NCBI RefSeq assembly: GCF_004362015.1
Contig: NZ_SNWW01000007.1
Coordinates: 62,001-126,000 of the forward strand
Direction: 5' to 3'
From: Flavobacterium chryseum
GTDB lineage: Bacteria; Bacteroidota; Bacteroidia; Flavobacteriales; Flavobacteriaceae
Length of the DNA: 64,000 bases
The position numbers and the translations under genes are program-made. The notes beneath the pieces were generated by a model that did not search any database, was not told the DNA's origin, and worked only from the letters and a program-made list of their open reading frames with translations. Below are positions 55,069 through 64,000 of this stretch, one piece after another. Within the stretch, counting starts at the first letter, position 1, and every line of letters starts with the position of its first letter.

Positions 55069-56145
55069 ATGTCAAATCAAAAAAGTGTTTTTTTAGAAAC
55101 ACATAATATCAATAACAGAGCAGGAGGTCTAGGAACATTTAATTATGAGTTAATTAAAGGTTTATCTGAGTTGAATTTTGAAGACATGAAACTAACTTTG
55201 AATACAGGAGATGTCAAACTTCTTAAAAGTGAATTTGGTAAAAAATTCGATTATAACCAATATACCAGTTTGTCAAGATTGGAAATTTTTAGAATTCGAA
55301 AAAAATATGACCTATGGCATTCTGTAAATCAGAATACAAAAGTGGAACCTTTTAATTGTAAAAAATATTTGCTGACTATTCATGATGTAAATTTTACTGA
55401 GGAGGTATCAGAAGACATAAATCATAAGCGAAATAAACTCTTTTTAAAAAAACTAAACAAAGCAACCGCAATAACTTACATTTCTGAATTTTCAAAAAAA
55501 CAAACTCATAAATATTTTACCGTTCCGGATGTTCCTGAATATGTAATTTATAATGGAAATCCTATTACAACGCTACTCGATACTTCTTTTTATGTGCCAA
55601 ATGTTCCTGTTGACAAACCATTTTTTTATACAATTGGAGATTTTATAGAAAGAAAAAATTACGGCTCTATTATTAATATGATGAAGTTAATAAAAGACTA
55701 TAATTTAATTATTTCAGGTAATAATGCAAAAGAATACGGTGAGGAAATAAAAAAATTAATTGATGAAAATGGCTTAGGAAATCAGATCTTTTTAACTGGA
55801 AAAGTTACTGATGAGGGCAAACAATTTTTCATGAAAAACTGTACCGCTTTTCTTTTTCCTTCTATAAGAGAAGGTTTTGGCTTACCTCCTATTGAGGCAA
55901 TGAGTTTTGGAAAACCTGTTTTTTTGTCTGATAAAACTTCTTTACCAGAAGTTGGCGGAACCGCTGCAAATTATTGGACTAATTTTGATCCTGAATATAT
56001 GAAAATAGTGCTTTTTGAAGGATTAAATCATTATGAAAATAATAAACCAGAATGCGAAATACTTTTAAAAGAAAGAGCTTCAAATTTTGATTGGAAAGTG
56101 GCAGCAGCTGAGTATCTTAAGGTCTATAATAATATTTTACTTTGA
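55069..56145 (+). CDS. Glycosyltransferase family 4
   Basis: 358 residues, GT-B fold. 'NRAGGLGTFNYELIKGL' at the acceptor side; 'YIGDFIERKNYG'-like 'TIGDFIERKNYGSI' and 'FPSIREGFGLPPIEAMSFGKPVF' with the donor-binding E-x7-E. A cytosolic sugar transferase of LPS or surface glycan synthesis; the sugar is not predictable. Followed by a 144-bp gap. Confidence 0.88.
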   Translation: MSNQKSVFLETHNINNRAGGLGTFNYELIKGLSELNFEDMKLTLNTGDVKLLKSEFGKKFDYNQYTSLSRLEIFRIRKKYDLWHSVNQNTKVEPFNCKKYLLTIHDVNFTEEVSEDINHKRNKLFLKKLNKATAITYISEFSKKQTHKYFTVPDVPEYVIYNGNPITTLLDTSFYVPNVPVDKPFFYTIGDFIERKNYGSIINMMKLIKDYNLIISGNNAKEYGEEIKKLIDENGLGNQIFLTGKVTDEGKQFFMKNCTAFLFPSIREGFGLPPIEAMSFGKPVFLSDKTSLPEVGGTAANYWTNFDPEYMKIVLFEGLNHYENNKPECEILLKERASNFDWKVAAAEYLKVYNNILL

Positions 56146-56289
56146 TATTATTACAACATGTTTTTTATAAATCATACTATTTATCGAATTAAAAACTTCA
56201 ATATTTTAATTACAGATAACTTTTGAATCTATAAAGAATCATTACAGCTATAATTTAATAATTTTAATAGATATATAACAATAAAATTT

Positions 56290-57240
56290 ATGCATATAAC
56301 CCTAATAAGTCTCGATAATTTAGGACTCAACGCCTATATCACATCGACTCTGCAAAAACAAGGACATACGGTACAGCATATTAATTTTAAATATTATAAA
56401 TATAAATACCCTTCTTTTCTCCATAAAGTCCATAATTTTATTTTAAAAGCATTTTTTAAAAAAAATTTAAAGCACCAACATCATGGAAAAGAAATAATAA
56501 AAGAACTACAAAAAAATAAGCAAATTCAAGATGTAATTCTAACAATAAAAGGTGACTTCATCGATCCTAAAAGTATATTAGAATTTAAAAAATACGCTAA
56601 AAAAACAATCGGTTTTTTTAATGATAATATTCATCGTTGCCCTAACATTAAACAAGTAATTCCGTATTTTGATGAGGTTTATTCATTCGAGAAAGAAGAT
56701 TGCAAAAATTTTAAACTTAAATTCGCTCCTAACTGGATCTATACTAGTAATGAAACCATTACAAACATAAGCAATTTTGAATATGATGTTTTTACTATTG
56801 GTTCAATTGATAAAAGATTACCAATTTTAGTACGAATAGCTGAAGAATTAAAATCTAAAAAAATAAATTTCAAGTTTATTACTTATTCGAAAAAAACTAA
56901 ATCTTCTGATGGAAATATTACTTATATTAATAAATTCTTGCCATTATCAGAAGTAGATTATTACGTAAGCCGATCAAAAGTTCTGTTAGATATCAATAGA
57001 AAAGGGCAGATTGGATTAACATTTAGAGTTTTTGAAAGTTTAGGTTTACAAAAAAAGCTTATTACAACAAACTCAGATATAATAAATTATGACTTTTACA
57101 ATCCTAATAATATTCTAATAATTGACGAAAAAAATCCCGTTATACCTGTAGAATTTTTTGAAAATGATTATGAAAAGCTGCCAGAATCAATTTTTGAAAA
57201 ATACACTTTAGAAGGTTGGGTTGAGAATGTCATTTTCTGA
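56290..57240 (+). CDS. CgeB-like glycosyltransferase, paralogue A
   Basis: 316 residues, GT-B-like: N-terminal Rossmann start 'ITLISLDNLGLNAYITSTLQ', 'VILTIKGDFIDPKSI', C-terminal 'GQIGLTFRVFESLGLQKKLITTNSDI' and 'DFYNPNNILIIDE'. It matches the CgeB / LPS-core transferase pattern. The gene at 58477-59433 has the same layout with near-identical motifs ('FKYYKYKYPS' versus 'FKYKYSS', 'DFYNPNNIL' in both). The two enclose an inverted gene. Confidence 0.7.
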   Translation: MHITLISLDNLGLNAYITSTLQKQGHTVQHINFKYYKYKYPSFLHKVHNFILKAFFKKNLKHQHHGKEIIKELQKNKQIQDVILTIKGDFIDPKSILEFKKYAKKTIGFFNDNIHRCPNIKQVIPYFDEVYSFEKEDCKNFKLKFAPNWIYTSNETITNISNFEYDVFTIGSIDKRLPILVRIAEELKSKKINFKFITYSKKTKSSDGNITYINKFLPLSEVDYYVSRSKVLLDINRKGQIGLTFRVFESLGLQKKLITTNSDIINYDFYNPNNILIIDEKNPVIPVEFFENDYEKLPESIFEKYTLEGWVENVIF

Positions 57241-57426
57241 AAGTAACATTTAAAACTTCCAACATGATGCATCAATAAAGATTTCGCTTACCTCTTATTG
57301 GAAATTTTTTGATAAACGCATTTTTATATGATAAAATTCCTTACTATAAATTGGCGGAAACGAAAGTTAATTATTACCAATAAATTTGCATTTTTCAAGT
57401 AAAAGTTACTAAAATTTATAAATACA

Positions 57427-58305
57427 TTATTCAAGTATCTTTTTTAATAAATACTTAATCAAATGCCCTAAATTTTTTACATAAAGTACAGAGTTCAATA
57501 CATTCAATTTTTTTTCTTTTTGAATGATATCATTTATTTCAGAAATGTTCTTGGTGGGAAAAAATGCTAATTTTTTCCACCTTTTAGGCTGTAAATAATA
57601 AAAGTCTTTATATTTTTTATAATTATTTTCATTAACAGCCAGCCATTTACTTAAAAAGTCTTTATTTACATCTGTATTGTGTCCCCAATTTTCGAATTTA
57701 AAACGTAATTCATCCTCTGTTCTTGATAAAGATTCGTGCAAAACAATATTATTTGTATAGATCTGGCGTCCTTTAATTCTTCTACCATTTTTATAATTTG
57801 GATAATTTGTAGCAAAAATCGCCTTTAAAGGCTTATCTACATATAAAATTCCATTATCGGTATATTTATATAGCATAACCCAAAAAGCACAAATTTGTAT
57901 AGGTTTTTTTTCAGGATTAATAAGATAAGAATCGTATTTCCTTAAATTAGATACAAATTTTTTAAAATCAACAAAATATTCATCGCTATCAATTTGAATA
58001 ATCCAATTTCCAATTCCCATTTTTAGAGCAAGCATTTTTCTTTCTCTAATTTCACATTCCATTGTTGTTAAATTGGGAACATAAAAAACATCTTCATAAA
58101 TAGTTATTTTCTCTTCAACATCAAACTCTTTAATCCATTTAAAAAAAGAATCATCAATGTAAATAGATTCTCCTTTCCAAGTCTGTCTGTTTTTGTCAAT
58201 TGCTAAGAAAATTGCATCAGCCTCACTATATATTGTCGGTATGGAATTCTTTAATAATTCATAATCATATGAAACTAAATAGCCTATTTGTATTTTTCCT
58301 CTCAT
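57427..58305 (-). CDS. GT-A type glycosyltransferase, family unclear
   Basis: 292 residues. 'IGYLVSYDYELLKNSIPTIY', 'ADAIFLAID', and 'NWIIQIDSDEYFVDF' (DxD-like metal site), with a C-terminal 'RTEDELRFKFENWGHN' and 'KWLAVNENNYKKYKDFYYLQ'. It looks like a family 2-like transferase acting in the same glycan pathway. It is on the opposite strand between two paralogues and has its own short upstream gap. Confidence 0.7.
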   Translation of the reverse strand: MRGKIQIGYLVSYDYELLKNSIPTIYSEADAIFLAIDKNRQTWKGESIYIDDSFFKWIKEFDVEEKITIYEDVFYVPNLTTMECEIRERKMLALKMGIGNWIIQIDSDEYFVDFKKFVSNLRKYDSYLINPEKKPIQICAFWVMLYKYTDNGILYVDKPLKAIFATNYPNYKNGRRIKGRQIYTNNIVLHESLSRTEDELRFKFENWGHNTDVNKDFLSKWLAVNENNYKKYKDFYYLQPKRWKKLAFFPTKNISEINDIIQKEKKLNVLNSVLYVKNLGHLIKYLLKKILE

Positions 58306-58476
58306 TAAGATTGATTATAAAACTTGTTGCAAGTTAGTAATTAATATCTATTTTTGTTAAATGTTAAAAAGAATATATTTTCAAAAATTCTATTATTTTC
58401 TTTCTTATTCTACCTAAATCTTGTTTAATGAAAACTAACTTTTTCATTAAAATATTATATTAAAAATCAATTAATT

Positions 58477-59433
58477 ATGAAAATTTGTATCCTCAGCTTT
58501 GATTTTTTCAACTTTGATCAAAATATTGTCTTAGAATTAAAAAGGAGAAATGTTCAGGTTGACCATATTGATATCTCACAATTCAAATACAAATACTCCT
58601 CAGTTTTTGATAGGATCACAAATTTTTTTAACAAATTAATTTTCAAAAAAAACATAAAAAAAATAGAAATGGAAAAGCATGTTCTTTCTCATTTTATAAA
58701 GAAAGAACAATATGATATAATTTTGGTAATACGTCCAGATTGCTTCACAAAGCAAACTCATTTAGAGATCAAAAAACATACCAACAAATATATTTCTTAC
58801 CTATATGATAGCTGCACACGCTTTCCTATAGATTATTTACTTGATGGCGTATTTGACCAAATCTTTTCATTTGATTTGGATGACTGCCAAAAGTTTGGCT
58901 TCAACTTTATTACAAATTACATCTATATTGACAAAAAAGAAATTCAAGCACATCAAACCAATCAAAATGTTTTTATCATTATTTCTGTCGATGAGCGCCT
59001 TTCATTTTTAAATAATCTTGCTAATCATTTATCGGAACAAAAAATTCCATTTAAGTTTCTACTTATTGGAAAAAGAAAACCTAAAAACATTAATTCAAAT
59101 ATTATCTATTCTAAAAAACATATTTTCCAAGGAGACTTGCAAAATGATTTAGAAAATTCAAAAGTTTTTCTTGATCTAATCAGACATGGTCATAACGGAT
59201 TAAGTTTTAGAATATTTGAAGCTTTGGCTATGCAGCGAAAAATCATTACAACAAATAAGTCTATTAGTCAGTACGATTTTTACAACCCAAATAACATTTT
59301 AATTCTTGATGAAAATAAACCTATAAATATAAATCCTGATTTTTTCGCAACGCCTTACGAGCCATTAAGTGACGAAATGTATAAAAAATACACGATCGAA
59401 AACTGGGTAAAAACAGTATTTAAACTTGAATAA
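58477..59433 (+). CDS. CgeB-like glycosyltransferase, paralogue B
   Basis: 318 residues, close relative of the protein at 56290-57240. 'ICILSFDFFNFDQNIVLELK', 'YDIILVIRPDCFTKQTH', 'YLYDSCTRFP', 'GHNGLSFRIFEALAMQRKIITTN', 'DFYNPNNILILDE'. Likely adds a sugar similar to that of paralogue A or to a different acceptor. Ends 1 bp before the convergent GT4 gene's stop. Confidence 0.7.
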   Translation: MKICILSFDFFNFDQNIVLELKRRNVQVDHIDISQFKYKYSSVFDRITNFFNKLIFKKNIKKIEMEKHVLSHFIKKEQYDIILVIRPDCFTKQTHLEIKKHTNKYISYLYDSCTRFPIDYLLDGVFDQIFSFDLDDCQKFGFNFITNYIYIDKKEIQAHQTNQNVFIIISVDERLSFLNNLANHLSEQKIPFKFLLIGKRKPKNINSNIIYSKKHIFQGDLQNDLENSKVFLDLIRHGHNGLSFRIFEALAMQRKIITTNKSISQYDFYNPNNILILDENKPININPDFFATPYEPLSDEMYKKYTIENWVKTVFKLE

Positions 59434-59434
59434 A

Positions 59435-60649
59435 TTATTTAATCAAACTTACTATTTTCTGCTCGATTGTATAATTTGAAAAAGGTTCGATTACCTTTTT
59501 TGAATCAGCACTTATTTTTTCCCAAAGTTCTTTATTTTGGTATAATGAGATTATATTATCAACAATTTCCCGGCTGGTATTTCCAACCGTGATATTTCTA
59601 TTTTCTTCAAAATTAAAACCTTCGGCTCCAATATTCGTTGTAACCAACGGAAGTCCAAATTCTAAACTCTGCCCAATTTTACCTTTAATTCCTGCACCAT
59701 AAAGAAGCGGTGCGACAAAAATTCGTGAGTTTAAAAAATAAGGAGAAACATCTTCAACATAACCTACAATTCTGAATTTTTCAGAATTCAACTTTTCTAT
59801 TTCTTCCGGAGGATTACTTCCTATAATAGAAATTGAAATTTCCGGATTTGATTTCCATAATAAAGGCATAATTTCTTCTGCTAAATAGTTTACAGCATTT
59901 ACATTTGGTTTATGATCAAAGCCGCCAATAAACAATAAATCTTTACGGTTTTCAAAAGAAACTGGATTTTTATTTTCGATAAACTGGTGAATATTTCCAA
60001 TGCTGATTATTTTAGAATCTTCATTATAAAATTCTTTTAAGCTTTCCTTTTCAAGATCAGAAATTACAATAATTTTATCTGCTTTTCTACAATTGTCAAG
60101 TTCAAGTTTCAGGAATTTATCAGCCTTTTTCAAAATATCAGAATTGCCAGTCAGCTCTGATTCTCTTTTAAATCTCAGATAATGAAAATCAACCATATCA
60201 AAAAACACTTTCGCAGCAGGTTTCATTTTTTTTACAACCGGATAATATTTTGCAAAAATTTCGGGCCTGTGCAGCCATACAAAATCTGCAAAAGGAAGAA
60301 CCTGTTTTATAAAATCATTTTTAGAAATTAATTTCCCGTATTTATCTATGCCTGGCTCATAAACTATTGCGCCTAAATCTTTAAAATACTGTACATAATC
60401 TGTTGTAAAACGATATTCTTTAAAATCTGCCATTAAAAAAACACCGACGTTATTTTTAATAAGCAATTTTACAATTTCTGTTAATCGTCTGGAACCTGAA
60501 TCTTTATTATATTCCGGAACTTTAGTATCTATAATAATAACGTTTGTCTTACATTTCAAATCACCTGTAAAATCAACTTCCTTTTTTTGTTTTTTCAGCT
60601 TTTTGGCTAATGATTTTAACCTAAAATATAACTTAATTGACTTGAGCAT
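59435..60649 (-). CDS. Glycosyltransferase family 4
   Basis: 404 residues. 'VIIIDTKVPEYNKDSGSRR' start, 'FIGGFDHKPNVNAVNYLAEEIMPLL' and 'PLLYGAGIKGKIGQSLEFGLPLVTT' (donor site). The start pattern is seen in rhamnan and O-antigen transferases. Last gene of a four-gene minus-strand run. Confidence 0.87.
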   Translation of the reverse strand: MLKSIKLYFRLKSLAKKLKKQKKEVDFTGDLKCKTNVIIIDTKVPEYNKDSGSRRLTEIVKLLIKNNVGVFLMADFKEYRFTTDYVQYFKDLGAIVYEPGIDKYGKLISKNDFIKQVLPFADFVWLHRPEIFAKYYPVVKKMKPAAKVFFDMVDFHYLRFKRESELTGNSDILKKADKFLKLELDNCRKADKIIVISDLEKESLKEFYNEDSKIISIGNIHQFIENKNPVSFENRKDLLFIGGFDHKPNVNAVNYLAEEIMPLLWKSNPEISISIIGSNPPEEIEKLNSEKFRIVGYVEDVSPYFLNSRIFVAPLLYGAGIKGKIGQSLEFGLPLVTTNIGAEGFNFEENRNITVGNTSREIVDNIISLYQNKELWEKISADSKKVIEPFSNYTIEQKIVSLIK

Positions 60650-60675
60650 TTTAAAATGGATTATGTTTTATTATT

Positions 60676-61821
60676 TTAATTTACTGTAAAAATACTATCA
60701 AGTACTTTGTATGTTTTTTTGACATCAAAATTATCCTCAAAAAACCTTTTGGCTTCTAAATGATTCTGCTTATAAAATACATCATCTTTTAAAAGGTTAG
60801 TAATAAAATCTGAAAACAAAGAAGAATCATTTGTAGTTAAACATCCGTTATTCGTTTTGTTTAATAAGCCATCAACACCTCTTTCTGTACAAACAACAGG
60901 TATTCCGTGCGATAATGCTTCTATTACTTTTATTTTTACTCCTGTACCTGATAACATTGGGCAGATCGTGATTTTGGATTTTTTGTAAACTTCATCTAAA
61001 TCTTTTACAAAAAGTAATTTTTCAACATTTTCAAATTTAGGAATATGACTCCCAATTTTACCAACTACTGTAATTTTTATATTCGGTGATAATAAAGGGT
61101 ATACTTCTTTAAAAAACCAATTTGCTGATTTTATATTGTGAAAGTTTTCGCTGGCAACATATACAACATCAATAGTTTTCTCTGTTTTTGATGAAGTTTC
61201 AATGTTATTAGGCAACCCATGGGTAACTAAACTTACCGAACTTTTGACAAACTGAGAAAAAATATATTTTTCTTCATTTGATATTACCCAGACATCATCA
61301 AATTTTTTCATCAAATGGATTTCTCTTTTAAAATACCTGTCTAAAGCAAATTTTTTATGATCCTGAAACTGAGAGGTTAAAAAATCATGTGTATCCACAA
61401 TCCATTTTGTTTTGCTTCCCTTTGTTAAAGTATCTAAAAGTGGAGACCAATAAACATATGAAATGATTATAATATCATATTCATTATTTCTTACTATTTT
61501 TGAAAATTGCTCTTTGTATCCAAATTTTGTTCGGTCAAAATCTTTAAACTTATTATTGAACTTTTTTGGAAAAGAATAATTCAGATAATATTTAACAATA
61601 TTACTGCTTTTCTTTTCTTTTCTTAAAAGATATCCGTTTTTGATTAAATCATTTCTTTTTAATTCATTTATCGAATCTTCACCAAATTCCTTAGATTCTT
61701 CACCAATAAAATCGATATGAATATGGCGACTTTTAAAATATTGTAACAATGAAAATGCTCTTGCATTGTTTCCTTGAGTAAATGATAAAGGATTTTCAGG
61801 ATAGAAATATAAAATACGCAT
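60676..61821 (-). CDS. Glycosyltransferase family 4
   Basis: 381 residues. 'RILYFYPENPLSFTQGNNAR' N-terminus, 'WIVDTHDFLTSQF', and the C-terminal 'CPMLSGTGVKIKVIEALSHGIPVV' donor-binding region. GT-B fold, cytosolic. It has the same architecture as the next gene on this strand; spacings of 26-27 bp indicate one operon. Confidence 0.87.
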   Translation of the reverse strand: MRILYFYPENPLSFTQGNNARAFSLLQYFKSRHIHIDFIGEESKEFGEDSINELKRNDLIKNGYLLRKEKKSSNIVKYYLNYSFPKKFNNKFKDFDRTKFGYKEQFSKIVRNNEYDIIIISYVYWSPLLDTLTKGSKTKWIVDTHDFLTSQFQDHKKFALDRYFKREIHLMKKFDDVWVISNEEKYIFSQFVKSSVSLVTHGLPNNIETSSKTEKTIDVVYVASENFHNIKSANWFFKEVYPLLSPNIKITVVGKIGSHIPKFENVEKLLFVKDLDEVYKKSKITICPMLSGTGVKIKVIEALSHGIPVVCTERGVDGLLNKTNNGCLTTNDSSLFSDFITNLLKDDVFYKQNHLEAKRFFEDNFDVKKTYKVLDSIFTVN

Positions 61822-61848
61822 TCTAATAGTTTTTATTTTTAAAATATC

Positions 61849-63093
61849 TTAACTGGTCAAAATTTGATTTATCACATCTATCCATTTACCTGACACATTA
61901 TTTTCATTAAATTTTTTAATCATTTGATGAGCATTCGCTCCAATTTGTTTTCTCAAATCTTTGCTAACTATTAAGTTTTCTAAAGATTCCTGTAGCTCTC
62001 TTTCGTTATTTACTAAAAATCCGTTAACATTGTTCTCAATAAGTTCATTTACCCCTGAACAAGTTTGAAAACCAATACTAGGCAATCCAACAGACATCGC
62101 TTCAGTCAAAGCTAAAGGAAATCCCTCATACTTACTTGGAAAAATAAAAACATCTGATTCTTTCATTTTATCAATAGGTTTTTTGGTAAACCCATTAAAA
62201 AACACTCTGTCTTCAAGTTTTAATTGTTTTACTTGATTTTGCAATGCTTCTAAATCATCACCAATTCCCCAAAAATGCAAATCCCAAGTTGGATATTTAT
62301 CTACTATTTTAGAAAACACTCTAATAGCGACATCTTGCTGTTTACAACTTGTAACCAGAGAAGCAACATTTAAAATTTTAAACCTTTCTTTTTCTTTATA
62401 ATGATTAACAATTTCTGAATCATCAATCTGAAATACAGGATTTGGAATAGTGTAAGATTTTCCTTTAAAAGTATTAGGCAAATAGTTTTTATAACTATCG
62501 AATAATACTTGTATTGCACTTAAGTTTTTATAAGAATCCCTTAGGAGTTCTATATCTATTTTAGAACGATACCATAATATATCTGAATAATCATAATCTG
62601 GTCGTCCGTTTACCGAATTTATTATTGGAATATTATATTCATTCTCAAATGTTATCTCTAACAACGAATTAATTGTCATCGTGATTATTAAATTCGGATT
62701 AGATTTTACAATATAATCTTTCCATGCCTGAGAACGCTGGTGTAAATTAAATTTATTAAATTCATCAATACCGTTCATCTTCTTCAAAAAGTTCTTATTA
62801 TAGACCTTATAATATTTTTTTTGAATTTTATAATAGATCCACAAAAAAGGATTTTTGCCTCTGTAGTTATATAATTCTAATAGTTTTTTTTGAGGAACAT
62901 TTTTATCAAAAATATTAGTGATTTTTACTTTTTCATCTAACTGAAACATAGGATTTCCACCACTTTCCTGATTAGTCGCAATTTCTACTTCAAAATTATT
63001 TTTACTTAAAATATTAGATAGAAAACAGCATATTTTTTCTGTTCCGCCAGTGCCATTTAAAAACCCGGAGTGTTGTATTATAACTATTTTCAT
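61849..63093 (-). CDS. Glycosyltransferase family 4
   Basis: 414 residues. 'IVIIQHSGFLNGTGGTEKICCF' with the acceptor GGTE loop, 'NVASLVTSCKQQDVAIRVFS', 'FPSKYEGFPLALTEAMSVGLPSI'. It resembles N-acetylgalactosamine or glucuronate transferases of O-antigen synthesis. Its start overlaps the preceding gene's stop by 4 bp (ATGA), showing translational coupling. Confidence 0.88.
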   Translation of the reverse strand: MKIVIIQHSGFLNGTGGTEKICCFLSNILSKNNFEVEIATNQESGGNPMFQLDEKVKITNIFDKNVPQKKLLELYNYRGKNPFLWIYYKIQKKYYKVYNKNFLKKMNGIDEFNKFNLHQRSQAWKDYIVKSNPNLIITMTINSLLEITFENEYNIPIINSVNGRPDYDYSDILWYRSKIDIELLRDSYKNLSAIQVLFDSYKNYLPNTFKGKSYTIPNPVFQIDDSEIVNHYKEKERFKILNVASLVTSCKQQDVAIRVFSKIVDKYPTWDLHFWGIGDDLEALQNQVKQLKLEDRVFFNGFTKKPIDKMKESDVFIFPSKYEGFPLALTEAMSVGLPSIGFQTCSGVNELIENNVNGFLVNNERELQESLENLIVSKDLRKQIGANAHQMIKKFNENNVSGKWIDVINQILTS

Positions 63094-64000
63094 CTATAAA
63101 TGCTTAATCTTAATTCTTTACGTACTTTTTTTCTAATTTTTGAAATTGGCATAAATTTAATTAAAAACAGTTTTATCTTGTATTTAAGTTTTAGTCCTTG
63201 ATAATATTTGTCAAATTCTGAATAACCCTTAGAATCAATAAAAAATAAAAAATAATTACTCAATTTCTTCTTATCCTCATCTTTCAAAAAAGGCAATACT
63301 TTTTTTTGCATAAACTCCTTTATCAATTCATGTAAATGTGCCTTTTGATTTTCATTTAATGACATAGAAAGATATCTCAATTGGAAAGGCTCATGTTCTA
63401 TAAAAAGTGCTAAATGCAGAGCTTGAGATTCAAACAAATTATAATTTTTATAAAAATTTCCCAGAATTTCAAACCAGCTAGGAATTTGAGCTAATACTTT
63501 TTCTACGTTATTATTACTTATTTTGTGATTTTGGTCCTCATGATGCCTATAATTATATATCCCATGAGGATTCTCCCCTATGTTTTTTGTTAAAGCCAAT
63601 AGCTGATGAGAGAACAATCCATCCTCACAAGGCTGAATATTTTCCGGAAACCTAATATCTGAATGTTTTTTCAAAAAATCATGTCTTAAAAATTGCCCCC
63701 AGGTTGGCAATGCAAAAACATTTGGTAAACGCTGACAGCAATATTCTCCAACAACAACAATGTCAAAATTTTGCTTTTTAGCAACATTATAAGAAGAATT
63801 TAGAAAATTGGAATCAATGGTATCATCAGAATCCATAAAAAAAACATATTCTCCATTTGCTATCTTTAAACCATTGTTTCTTGCAATTGAAACTCCCGAA
63901 TTGTTTTGATTTACTAATTTTATCCTTGAATCCTTTTGTAAATATTGCTCACAAATTATTAATGAACTATCTATTGATCCATCATTGACTAAAATAATTT
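63090..64000 (-). CDS. Glycosyltransferase family 2, N-terminus outside the window
   Basis: The frame is open to base 64000: 'IILVNDGSIDSS', 'NQNNSGVSIARNNGLKIANG' and 'YVFFMDSDDTID' are classic GT2 motifs, and the first 20-30 residues lie outside. The Met at 63836 is inside the conserved DSDD motif and is not the start. About 303 residues are visible. GT-A fold, using a nucleotide-sugar donor in surface glycan synthesis. Confidence 0.9.
   Translation of the reverse strand, partial: IILVNDGSIDSSLIICEQYLQKDSRIKLVNQNNSGVSIARNNGLKIANGEYVFFMDSDDTIDSNFLNSSYNVAKKQNFDIVVVGEYCCQRLPNVFALPTWGQFLRHDFLKKHSDIRFPENIQPCEDGLFSHQLLALTKNIGENPHGIYNYRHHEDQNHKISNNNVEKVLAQIPSWFEILGNFYKNYNLFESQALHLALFIEHEPFQLRYLSMSLNENQKAHLHELIKEFMQKKVLPFLKDEDKKKLSNYFLFFIDSKGYSEFDKYYQGLKLKYKIKLFLIKFMPISKIRKKVRKELRLSIYR

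Noticed and set aside
57241..57426. Missing small gene between paralogue A and the inverted transferase
   Set aside because: 186 bp of AT-rich sequence with stops in all frames and no start with coding likeness.

Overview
The window looks like a chromosome segment of a Flavobacterium-type bacterium (Bacteroidota). It is strongly AT-rich. It carries a type IX secretion (T9SS) C-terminal domain, SprB-type repeats and a TANFOR-like toxin. The cbb3 oxidase has a fused CcoN-CcoO subunit, and several promoters fit the Bacteroidota form TTG-N17-23-TAnnTTTG. No rRNA, tRNA, CRISPR array, transposase or prophage was seen.

Region 1 (1-16 kb) is the accessory, most unusual part. It has the end of a SprB-repeat-like surface protein, a 1634-residue SprB-repeat adhesin with a T9SS sorting domain, an outer-membrane barrel with a long helical tail, and a 1827-residue multidomain protein. 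That protein has a TANFOR-like N-terminus, FN3, an HExxH metallopeptidase, a caspase/C80-like His-Cys domain and a C-terminal EndoU-like nuclease. A small putative immunity gene follows 4 bp later. Next come an inverted-repeat element, the in-frame tail of a lost toxin, and a second putative (orphan) immunity gene. I read this as a polymorphic-toxin locus tied to T9SS surface proteins, with cassette turnover at its 3' end.

Region 2 (16-31 kb) is mostly housekeeping: a LamG-like secreted protein with a probable 3' frameshift, a cysteine synthase-family enzyme, oligopeptidase B-like peptidase, YbaB, threonine aldolase, release factor 2 with its programmed +1 frameshift, MsrB and a stand-alone LpxD-like acyltransferase. 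A TetR-controlled set of small genes follows, with two matching palindromic operators. Then come an acyl-CoA carboxylase beta subunit, DoxX and two small unknown proteins.

Region 3 (31-42 kb) is a micro-oxic respiration block: hemN, then on the other strand ccoS-ccoNO-ccoQ-ccoP-ccoG-ccoH plus a TauE/SafE-like (UreH-type) membrane protein, ccoI, and a Crp/Fnr regulator. Three near-identical palindromes (ATGAY-N4-ATCAT) lie about 50 bp upstream of hemN, ccoS and ccoI, each followed by a -7 element. This is a self-contained FNR-like regulon.

Region 4 (42-51.5 kb) holds mazG, a frameshifted alpha-carbonic anhydrase, a DUF5606-type protein, peptide deformylase, a FUSC transporter, malate:quinone oxidoreductase, ruvX, a PAS protein and dapD. 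Region 5 (51.5-64 kb) is a lipopolysaccharide/surface-glycan cluster with glycosyltransferases of several families, a heptosyltransferase-like protein and a Kdo-kinase-like protein. Strand switching is frequent at first, then four genes run collinearly off the right edge.
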